NCBI GenBank assembly: GCA_029261295.1
Contig: JAJDBP010000002.1
Location: 248,001-312,000 of the forward strand
Direction of reading: 5' to 3'
From: Nitrospirales bacterium
GTDB taxonomy: Bacteria > Nitrospirota > Nitrospiria > Nitrospirales > UBA8639
DNA length: 64,000 nt
The position numbers and the translations under genes are program-made. Below the pieces are notes generated by a model. That model searched no databases and was not told the origin of the DNA. It saw only the letters and a program-made list of their open reading frames with translations. Positions 18,299 through 25,990 of the stretch are shown here, piece after piece. Numbering within the stretch: position 1 is the first letter of the stretch; each line of letters begins with the position of its first letter.

Positions 18299-19303
18299 GC
18301 ATCCACCTTTCTGGATGATATGACTGCTGCCTTTTTGTATTTGAAGCAATCTTAATACCTTACGGGATTTTTAGGGTCTGTGCAATCGTAGGTATAGCGA
18401 AAAATATGAGGATTTCATTGAATTCTTTTGTCCCATTACAGTGCAGTAGGTTTGGGGACGAGGAGGCTATTCAGTCTCTTAAATCCGGCTTCTTGCAATA
18501 GGGTTTCGCCAGGGGATGAGTTAGGGCAAGCTTGGGCACGAGTCGCAGGTTCGGAGTAATGAACCGAGAAAGAGAAAGGATATTAAAGAGTTAATTACGA
18601 ATGAGGCCAAGAAAAAACAGAGTCAAGAGCGGGGTGGCCCTGTCTTCGGAGAGGAGGTGTTTGTGGGTGGATCGGACCGCCAGCGATCTTGTCGGCGAGT
18701 AATCTCTTCTTCAGAGACTCGAGTTTCCCATTCTTCAACCAGTCCAGACGGGCCTCGGTGCCACCAAGTTGGGGTAATAGTTGGTAAGCGTTTTGAAATG
18801 TGGTCAACCATAGTTAGTCTACCTGTTTTCTTAAAATTGTGTTTCATTCCCTCATCACTAGTGTGGAAATGTCTACAATAAAGGCATTTTTAAATGTAAA
18901 AATAGACAACTTTGAATGATTAAGCAAAAATAATGCCATTAATAGTCTTTAATGCTTTTAGTGACCCTCGATTATCGAGTTTAAGAAAGGAGCAACATTT
19001 TGAATGAGAATTCAATCTTTCTGGATATTGGGAAGGAAAAACGAAAAAGAAAAAAATGAGTAGCATTTAAGGACGGTGTATCCTTATCGATTACTTTTGT
19101 ATCAAAATTTATATTGAGCTTTGGAAATGTTTAAAATTATTTCCCCCCTTACGGCTTTCTAAGCGATTTCCTCTAAAAACACTTTGAGTGTAGGGGTTTT
19201 CCTTGGCAACCTTCCTGCGTCGTTACACATAAACTTCTATCAGGTGTTGCACTCAATTGCTTTTGAGGATGAGAGAAGGCCTTGAATCTGAGAGTCTAGA
19301 AGA
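18299..19303. other. Intergenic region with one doubtful minus-strand ORF
   Basis: About 1 kb of mostly AT-rich sequence. A minus-strand frame at 18623-18847 (74 codons) and an overlapping one at 18595-18807 look somewhat protein-like, but neither has a ribosome binding site and they exclude each other. They may be remnants. Nothing else was recognised. Confidence 0.35.
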
Positions 19304-19710
19304 ATGAAACAGCAAGCGAATCAGATTGCTCGTGCTCATCGTGTTTATCCTGATCAATAGGGCCTGTATGGAAACATTACCGGCACTGATGCGGCGGTAT
19401 GGCGACCTCATGCATGTTGGGGATTTCGCTGCTCACGTTGTTTCGATTGATGACGCTGGAAGATTGGATGTATGTGATGTATTCCGCCATGGAATCCCAT
19501 CGGTTGTCTGTGGTCTATTTCGTGAGATTTGTCATCTTAGGCACATTTGTGGTCATCAATTTGTTTATTTCCACGGTGATCAAGAATCTTAATGAAGCTA
19601 AAGTTGAACGACTCACAAAACTTCAAGGACCGGCCACACAAAAAGAATTTCTCAAAGCTTTAGGAGAAACGCACAAAGCACCAATATGTTTAGAAGCGCA
19701 TTTGGCCTGA
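19304..19710 (+). pseudogene. Decayed second copy of the voltage-gated cation channel
   Basis: This is a broken paralogue of the intact channel at 10564-11364. It starts ATGAAA, soon changes frame, and aligns with S1 (VLIVFILIN and METLPALMRRYGDLMHVG). It then jumps, with another frame change, straight to the pore: LGISLLTLFRLMTLEDWMYVMYSAMES. The match continues through S6 (FVILGTFVVINLFISTVIKNLNEAK) to LQGPATQKEFLKAL. S2-S4 and S5 are missing (roughly 360 bases). The remaining filter reads TLEDWMY. Without the voltage sensor and in two frames it cannot make a working channel. Confidence 0.88.
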
Positions 19711-19768
19711 GTGTTTTGATGATAAGAAAGGAAAGACTGGTAATATTTCTGAAGGGTATTTCAAGTAA

Positions 19769-19808
19769 AAAAAAAGCGGCTAGCCTGTGGTGGCTAGCCG
19801 CTTTTTTT
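19769..19808. terminator. Strong bidirectional terminator
   Basis: The perfect 10-bp stem GCGGCTAGCC/GGCTAGCCGC has a six-base loop and is flanked by an A-tract on the left and seven T on the right. It separates the channel pseudogene from the convergent outer-membrane protein gene. The stem resembles that at 11438-11464 after the intact channel, so it may have been duplicated with the channel. Confidence 0.9.
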
Positions 19809-19830
19809 ACAACAAAATTTGATCTAGTTT

Positions 19831-21111
19831 TTAACTACCTTCAATTCTTACCCCAATTGTTCCGGCAAAGTTATCAAATTGGCTATGTCCAGCCAATGCT
19901 CTAAAATTGACAAATGGCTGAATTCCATTAGGTAGAACTAACACCGTTCCAATGCCAAAATTGAAAAAGTTTCGATCGGGTTTATCATTGTTAAAGCTAA
20001 ATTTTGTCGCGTTAGCCCGATTATCTCCTGCAAATTGAACGTCTATGGATCGTCGATCATTCTCAAACTCATGAACATAGTCTGCAGTTGCCTGTGGAAC
20101 CCAAACGCCATAAGAAGTATTGATGGCCATTGATCCTTGAAGACCAACTGTGGTCTGAAGGGACTTCACCGTCTGATCGTCATAGGAAAGAGCAAGGCCG
20201 GCTCCGCCCTTTTCCGAGTAGTCATCAATTCGTAGCCGGGAATAGTTCACTCCGACCCGGGGTCCAACGGTCACCATTCCGATGGTGTGATCATAGCCAG
20301 TCAATGCTCTGACAAGGAATTCATTACCATCAGAGTCACTCTTGGCATTGGACCCAAACGGAGTCCCGCCAAGATTGGTGTAGAGTACTGGCCTTTTCAC
20401 ATCATAATTATGCCTGGTATAGCCCAAGCTGACATCCAGGAAGATGGCTGAGATGGGCATGAAGGATCCATATGCCAGAACGCCGTAGGAATTAGTATCA
20501 AAATTTCCACCACCATCAAAGTCACCATCTCGATTGACATAATTAAAGGCCGCACCTGCTAAAAACATCTGACTAAATCGAAAATCGGCTCCGGCTGTCG
20601 CTCCTAATACCGTTGAATCAAAGCCATCACCAAATGTGGTCCGATCTCTATCCAAGGATTCGAAGTTTCCCGAAAGAAAGAGTCCCAATCCACTAGGTAG
20701 GGTGAGAGTTGCTTGATTTCCTGTGGGTCTTCCTTCCAACCGATCTTGCCGCCGATTTTCAACGGTGGCTCCTAGAGATTGAGCAGACCCGGTGCTTCCG
20801 CCATTAGCACCTCCAACTCCGCCACCACCTGCGGCAGCACAAATGGTATTGAGTTCGGTACTTAATCCGGCAGCGGCTCCGCCCCCCGTAAGGTTCAGGC
20901 AATTTAAATCAAGTTGGTTGGCTATCGCTTGATCTAGAGTTGTTGCTGCGAGGGCCTGACTCGGGAGACAAAAAGCTGTGGCTAATAGAGCCGAACCGAG
21001 AAGGGCACGATTAAAAGTAATGGAATTCAAAAAGGTACGTGTTTGGCTTGAAACAGGTGATTCCTTCCCTGTATAAAATTTGATGCCTAACTTGTTATTT
21101 TCACTGTCCAT
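19831..21111 (-). CDS. Outer-membrane beta-barrel protein with autotransporter-type domain
   Basis: A 426-residue outer-membrane protein. The long basic N-terminus and hydrophobic core (RALLGSALLATAFCLPSQALA) form an extended signal peptide with cleavage near residue 54. The short passenger is Gly/Ala-rich (AAAGGGGVGGANGGSTGS). From about residue 140 to the end, alternating beta strands fit an autotransporter beta-domain, finishing with NFAGTIGVRIEGS. The passenger is far too small for a typical enzyme or adhesin. GAGGAGG lies seven bases before the ATG. The divergent neighbour is the caspase-like lipoprotein. Confidence 0.83.
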   Translation of the reverse strand: MDSENNKLGIKFYTGKESPVSSQTRTFLNSITFNRALLGSALLATAFCLPSQALAATTLDQAIANQLDLNCLNLTGGGAAAGLSTELNTICAAAGGGGVGGANGGSTGSAQSLGATVENRRQDRLEGRPTGNQATLTLPSGLGLFLSGNFESLDRDRTTFGDGFDSTVLGATAGADFRFSQMFLAGAAFNYVNRDGDFDGGGNFDTNSYGVLAYGSFMPISAIFLDVSLGYTRHNYDVKRPVLYTNLGGTPFGSNAKSDSDGNEFLVRALTGYDHTIGMVTVGPRVGVNYSRLRIDDYSEKGGAGLALSYDDQTVKSLQTTVGLQGSMAINTSYGVWVPQATADYVHEFENDRRSIDVQFAGDNRANATKFSFNNDKPDRNFFNFGIGTVLVLPNGIQPFVNFRALAGHSQFDNFAGTIGVRIEGS

Positions 21112-21292
21112 ATACCGACCTCCTCAAATTATTAATCTGACAAAATTAGTACTCTTTCCCGAGTTTAAAAAACCACCGATTATAAGGGCTAGAGGACAAT
21201 TTTTCAACTTAGAGTCACTAGATGTTATGTTGATCCAAATAGAGTGGACCCAGTACACTGTAATGACCATCGCAAACCCAAGGATTCTCAAT

Positions 21293-23548
21293 ATGTTTGA
21301 TTATCTCTATGTTTTGAAGAAAACCAGGACCACTTGTCTCATATTGGTGGTATTGAGTATCGGGTTGTTTTCTTCATGTAAGTCGAATTCCAAGCAAGAT
21401 TCCCAAACGGCAGGTGGCGATACGGGGCTTTCTTCCTCTGAGGCTGGATCTAGCGATGATTTTGTCACTGTCGATTGTTTGCTTCCGGGGCAAATGCGGC
21501 GTCTTGGGACACATGTGACGTTTGTGACTGCACGGCGGCCGGCTCGGGTTACCGCCCAAGATTGTGCCATTCGTGGTGGTGAATACACTCTTTCCGATCG
21601 TGCTGATTACCAAACATCTTTGAAGCTATGGCTTGATGCTGCGCAGGAGGGAGATCCTAAATCTCAGTATTACGTGGGTACCCTATACGAGAAGGGGCCG
21701 AAAGGAACACCGGATTATGCTCTGGCTGCGGTCTGGTATCAAAAAGCTGCTGAGCAGGGGCATCATCAGGCGGCTATGAATCTTGGACGGTTGTATGAAA
21801 AAGGATTGGGTGTGCCCAAAAATGGATCCACGGCATTTAAATGGTATAGGCAGGCTTCAGGATTGGGTCAAGCAGGGTTATCAATGTTGATGAATGGTGA
21901 AGCCAGTAGTCGCATCCAAGACCTGGAAAAAGCCATGGGGGATAAGGAGAAAGAGATTTATCAATTGCGAACGCATATTAATGAGATTACTCAAGAACTT
22001 TCGCAATTGCGCAATCAGTTTCGTCAGCAATCATCAGAGGCAGAAACGGAACATCAGAAGTTGTCTACGATAGAAGGGAAATATGAAGGAATTCAAACAC
22101 AAATTAAGGGAGAGCAGGCTCAACATGAGCGAGATCAAGCAGAACTTCAAAAACTAAAAAGTCTTCTGACGCAAAAGTCCACGGTCACAAAGAGCATGCA
22201 TCAACGAATCCAAGAATTGGAAACGTCTTTATCGCAATCGATGCGGAATGCTAGGCAGGAACAACTGCAAAGGGAGATGCAGACCATCCAAGTGAAGCTG
22301 GACAATCAGAAGAAGGTCGTGACTGAACGAAATCAAGAAGTCCAGCAGCTTCACCAACAGATTGCTTCATTGGAGAAAGAGGCGGCTGAACGAAACAGTG
22401 AATTGGAAAAAACTCCGAGCATTGATTTAGGGTTTGAGGGACCAACCATAGAAATTGTTGATCCACCTATGCCGTCCACTCGTGGCATCATCGTAGTGGG
22501 TGATGTTCCAAGCATTCCCGCTCAGGTGGGGGTCTCACGACATTTGGCTGGACGGGTCATCGCACCTGCTGGACTGCGAATGTTCAAGATAAATGGCCAT
22601 TCAGTTCAAGTTGATGACCAGGGCATGTTTGCGATGGACTTTCCGCCTATTCAGGAATCCCATGAAACCTTACTCGTTCAAATAATGGCCGTTGATATTC
22701 AAAATAAACACGCGGCAAAAAAAATTAGACTTGTGGCAGGCCAGTCGGTAGTGCCACCTCCTTCGGTGTCTGAGGAAGACATGGATGTGTTTGGAAACTA
22801 TTACGCCTTGGTGATAGGGAATGATAAATATCAGCATTGGAATCCTTTGCAAAATGCCGTTGCCGATGCTCAAGCAGTAGCTGATATCCTTGAAACCCGT
22901 TATGGATTTGAGGTGACCTTCCTGAAAGATGCCACGCGACTCGATATCTTAAAGGGGCTCAATAACTTTAGGAAAAGCCTTACAGAAAATGACAACCTCT
23001 TGGTCTACTATGCAGGGCATGGTCACTTGGAAAAAGATATCGATCGAGGCTACTGGATTCCGGTGGATGCTGAAATTGATGACACCTCTCAATGGATCCT
23101 CACTCCCAGTATTACGGACCTTCTTGAATTGATTTCAGCCAAACACATTTTAGTTGTTGCGGATTCATGCTTTGCAGGAAAAATGACACGGTCGGGCTTG
23201 GCACAATTGCGCCCAGGGCTTTCAGAAGAAAAACGAATGAAAATGTTAAGGACGGTTGCGAAAAAGCGAGTAAGAACCGCGATGACATCGGGAGGCGAAC
23301 AGCCGGTTTTGGATTCAGGGAAAGGGGGCCATTCAATATTTACGGGCGCTTTCCTAGCCCTCTTAGGAGAAAATCAAACGATTCTAGAAACCGAACGCCT
23401 CTTCTTAGCCATTCGTACCAGGGTAGTTAGTGCGGCCGGACAATATCAAATGGAGCAAATTCCTACCTATTGGCCTATCCAATTTGCGGGCCATGAAAGT
23501 CTGGGAGACTTTATCTTTATCCCTCAGAATTCAAAAGTTCCTTCCTAG
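21293..23548 (+). CDS. Caspase-like (C14) lipoprotein with Sel1 repeats and coiled coil
   Basis: A 751-residue exported lipoprotein with lipobox LFSSC near residue 25-29. Sel1-like TPR repeats follow (about 110-195: DPKSQYYVGTLYEKG, HHQAAMNLGRLYEKGLGV). A long coiled coil (about 205-385), a beta-rich segment, and a C-terminal caspase domain (about 505-740) complete it. The catalytic His is in YYAGHGHLE (around 23,015) and the Cys in VVADSCFAGKM (around 23,165). The open frame continues 71 codons upstream, but the ATG at 21293 has AAGGA eight bases before and begins the signal peptide. It shares its last domain with the protein at 13275-16205 but differs upstream. Substrate unknown. Confidence 0.88.
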   Translation: MFDYLYVLKKTRTTCLILVVLSIGLFSSCKSNSKQDSQTAGGDTGLSSSEAGSSDDFVTVDCLLPGQMRRLGTHVTFVTARRPARVTAQDCAIRGGEYTLSDRADYQTSLKLWLDAAQEGDPKSQYYVGTLYEKGPKGTPDYALAAVWYQKAAEQGHHQAAMNLGRLYEKGLGVPKNGSTAFKWYRQASGLGQAGLSMLMNGEASSRIQDLEKAMGDKEKEIYQLRTHINEITQELSQLRNQFRQQSSEAETEHQKLSTIEGKYEGIQTQIKGEQAQHERDQAELQKLKSLLTQKSTVTKSMHQRIQELETSLSQSMRNARQEQLQREMQTIQVKLDNQKKVVTERNQEVQQLHQQIASLEKEAAERNSELEKTPSIDLGFEGPTIEIVDPPMPSTRGIIVVGDVPSIPAQVGVSRHLAGRVIAPAGLRMFKINGHSVQVDDQGMFAMDFPPIQESHETLLVQIMAVDIQNKHAAKKIRLVAGQSVVPPPSVSEEDMDVFGNYYALVIGNDKYQHWNPLQNAVADAQAVADILETRYGFEVTFLKDATRLDILKGLNNFRKSLTENDNLLVYYAGHGHLEKDIDRGYWIPVDAEIDDTSQWILTPSITDLLELISAKHILVVADSCFAGKMTRSGLAQLRPGLSEEKRMKMLRTVAKKRVRTAMTSGGEQPVLDSGKGGHSIFTGAFLALLGENQTILETERLFLAIRTRVVSAAGQYQMEQIPTYWPIQFAGHESLGDFIFIPQNSKVPS

Positions 23549-23640
23549 TAATAATTTTCGCCAGCCCAAGCTATTGATTTCTGAGGCTATATGTGTTTTC
23601 CAAGATGAATGTACATATTTCTACAATTGTGGATGTGGTT

Positions 23641-23660
23641 AGCTTGCTCTCGAGCAAGCT
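23641..23660. repeat. Short palindrome after the caspase gene
   Basis: AGCTTGCT and AGCAAGCT form an 8-bp stem with a four-base loop about 95 bases after the stop of the caspase-like lipoprotein. No T-tract follows on either side, so a terminator role is doubtful. Confidence 0.4.
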
Positions 23661-23749
23661 GGAGCTAGATTCTGTTTCGTATTTGTTGTGCTTGGAATGA
23701 TCCTTTGAAAGGAATGCCAGAGGGGAAGCGGGCTAGAAATATAGGAATA

Positions 23750-25087
23750 TTACCGTGGAATATTAATCCCATATTTTTTAATCTTATAATACACGGTTCC
23801 TCGACTCACTTTTAAAACGTCTGCTGCTTTTTGGGTATCCCATTTCTGCTCGGTCAGCACTTTGATGAGGGTTTGCCGGTTCACATCTGCCAACAGGGAC
23901 GGTTTTTCTTCAGATACATTCTCACCGCTGAGATCAGGGGGAAGTTCGTTGTAAATAACCTCATCATCAACCACATAGGTGGGGCGAGAACGAAGGATGA
24001 CGCTATAGAGTGTATTTTCTAATTGCCGAACATTTCCCGGCCATGGGGCCGATAATAGTAATTGCATGCCTTTTTCCGTAATAACCGGCAAAGTTTCTAA
24101 ATGAAGCTCTTTCCCAAGTTTTCGTAAAAAATGATCAATAAGAAATTGAAGGTCTTCCATTCGTTCCCGTAAGGGGGGAACAACAATTTGCACGACTCGC
24201 AGCCGGTAGTATAAATCTTCGCGAAAGCTCCCTTCTTGAATATCCTGTTCTAAATTCCTGTTTGTCGCGGTAATAAACCGGACATCTATTGGAATTTCTT
24301 GGGACCCCCCAACCCGCATGACGGCATGCTGTTGCAACACTCTCAGTAATTTAGCTTGAGCGGTCAAAGATAGTTCTCCGATTTCATCCAAAAATACTGT
24401 GCCGTCCTTGGCTTGCTCGATTTTTCCCATTTTCAAATTTACGGCACCGGTAAAGGCACCTTTTTCATAACCAAATAATTCACTTTCCATCAGATCGATG
24501 GGTAGAGCCGCACAATTGATTGGCAAAAACACTTTCCCACTTCGCGAGCTGCTCTGGTGAAGGGCTTGAGCCACTAATTCCTTCCCTGTCCCATGCTCTC
24601 CTCTGATAAGAACGGTGGCTGGGCTGTCGCCGACATCAAGAATCAGTTTATATAAATCCTTCATGGTAGAGCTTTCCCCGATTAACCCTCCAAAATGAAT
24701 GGTGTTTGAAGTAGAAGGCTGATTCTTTGAAGAAATATGAATAGAGTCTTCTTTGGATACTGGTTGAGAGAGAGCCGGCATGGGCCTGGTTTCGTCTTCA
24801 TCTAATTGTGCGTAGTCTATTTCAAAGGGGTAAACCGTTAGACGACAACGGTTGGGGAGTGGGGCTGGACCAGTCAAGGGTAGATTATCTAGGAAAATAC
24901 CATTTTTATTCTTATTCACAATTTCATACCCATTCCCCTTCCATTCAACCACAGCGGCAAACCGAGAAATATGGGCATCATTTAACACGACATCATTGGT
25001 GTCAGATCTCCCAATTGAAAGGCAATCTTTATTGAAGGACACTCGCATGATCAGAGCGCCTCTTAAATGAACAGTAAATTTAATCAT
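23750..25087 (-). CDS. FHA-domain sigma-54-dependent transcriptional activator
   Basis: A 445-residue enhancer-binding protein. An N-terminal FHA domain (about 1-95; CLSIGRSDTNDVVLNDAHISR with the phosphopeptide-binding Gly-Arg-Ser and Ser-Arg residues) replaces the usual receiver. The AAA+ domain (about 130-360) has Walker A GEHGTGKE, the sigma-54 contact loop GAFTGA and Walker B GTVFLDEIGE. A Fis-type helix-turn-helix closes the protein (QKAADVLKVSRGTVYYKIKKYGI). FHA domains bind phosphothreonine, so input from a Ser/Thr kinase is expected; one is encoded at 37411-39606. The ATG at 25087 is preferred to a GTG at 25120. It is divergent from the repeat-protein genes, whose sigma-54 promoters are likely targets. 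Confidence 0.93.
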   Translation of the reverse strand: MIKFTVHLRGALIMRVSFNKDCLSIGRSDTNDVVLNDAHISRFAAVVEWKGNGYEIVNKNKNGIFLDNLPLTGPAPLPNRCRLTVYPFEIDYAQLDEDETRPMPALSQPVSKEDSIHISSKNQPSTSNTIHFGGLIGESSTMKDLYKLILDVGDSPATVLIRGEHGTGKELVAQALHQSSSRSGKVFLPINCAALPIDLMESELFGYEKGAFTGAVNLKMGKIEQAKDGTVFLDEIGELSLTAQAKLLRVLQQHAVMRVGGSQEIPIDVRFITATNRNLEQDIQEGSFREDLYYRLRVVQIVVPPLRERMEDLQFLIDHFLRKLGKELHLETLPVITEKGMQLLLSAPWPGNVRQLENTLYSVILRSRPTYVVDDEVIYNELPPDLSGENVSEEKPSLLADVNRQTLIKVLTEQKWDTQKAADVLKVSRGTVYYKIKKYGINIPR

Positions 25088-25763
25088 TCGAGTCTTGTTT
25101 CCTTTTGTAGAACTATCCACCTAGGCCGTTTCCATAATCATACGGAAGCATTGCCTAAGAAGTTAGAGAATTCTGAAGAAATTTCAAAAATTAATCAAGA
25201 AGCCCTCAGGAACAAAGGGACGAAGTCATTCAAAAAAATAGGTAATGCGAATTGGAGATCTTATTAGACTTCAAGTTAGCAACAAAGGATGCTCCCTTTT
25301 ATATGCGTATGAATGAGAAAATGCCACTTTTTTCGCAATGCCCAAGAATTCAAGAACCCGGAAGATTGGTTGTAGAAATTGTCCCCAACGCGTATTTGTC
25401 GAAATTTGCGAACCTTCCCAAAAGAGAAGGCAAGATAATTCCTTTGCTCATATCTCTTCTGAAAATGAAAATAAGAACAGGCCCCCTATCCTATTCGTAT
25501 CTCTGAGTGGCTCATTTCAAAAGGACTGAAAAGTCGACTGTTGGTGATCGGAAGCGCTTCTTAGTTTTCTCATACAAACTTGCTGAATGATTCATTTTTT
25601 ATCTATTTAGATACGTTTTTAAAATTAAGATCAATTTTCCTAAAGTTTGAAACCATTTTGATTTTCCTGAGAGCTGCAATATTTTATAGAACATACTTAA
25701 TAACATATTGAAAATAAATGAAATTTAGCTCAATAATTTATTTTTTGTCCACACATGCGTTAT
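25088..25763. other. Intergenic region upstream of the repeat-protein locus
   Basis: About 680 bases separating the sigma-54 activator from its probable target promoter. Overlapping plus-strand frames (25252-25506, 25338-25529) lack ribosome binding sites and are not credited. Activator binding sites would be expected here, within a few hundred bases of the promoter at 25764, but no clear inverted repeat was recognised. Confidence 0.45.
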
Positions 25764-25780
25764 ATGGCACTATTATTGCA
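25764..25780 (+). promoter_or_regulatory. Sigma-54 (-24/-12) promoter of repeat gene A
   Basis: TGGCAC-TATTA-TTGCA matches the sigma-54 consensus, with GG (25766-25767) and GC (25778-25779) exactly ten bases apart. Transcription should start near 25791, giving a leader of about 200 bases before the repeat gene at 25991. The dedicated activator gene is divergent, 680 bases away. Confidence 0.85.
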
Positions 25781-25804
25781 ATTTTAATAAAAAGGGGATA
25801 TTTC

Positions 25805-25963
25805 GTGGAATTCATAACATCTAAAGAGTACACTTTACTTCAAACCAAAAAGGTTTCTTTAAAATGTCAAATAGAAGTGATCGAAGACCTTGTTATGCAA
25901 CATGGGGCCGATTGTGGCCGTAGGTACGTAAATGCGAAAGGGTCAGTGAGCATTTTTCTCTAG
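25805..25963 (+). CDS. Short leader ORF downstream of the sigma-54 promoter
   Basis: A GTG-initiated frame of 52 codons begins about 14 bases after the predicted transcription start, with AAGGGGA eight bases before the GTG, and ends 28 bases before the repeat gene. It encodes a hydrophilic peptide (VEFITSKEYTLLQTKKVSL to KGSVSIFL) with two Cys and no signal peptide. It could be a small protein in its own right or a translational leader for the repeat gene. No family is recognised; the case rests on position and ribosome binding site. Confidence 0.45.
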   Translation: MEFITSKEYTLLQTKKVSLKCQIEVIEDLVMQHGADCGRRYVNAKGSVSIFL

Positions 25964-25990
25964 CATAGAGTGAAAAAGGAGATGATTAAC

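Noticed and set aside
25252-25529. Two overlapping plus-strand frames upstream of the sigma-54 promoter
   Set aside because: Neither has a ribosome binding site; they lie in different frames, and the region is AT-rich spacer.
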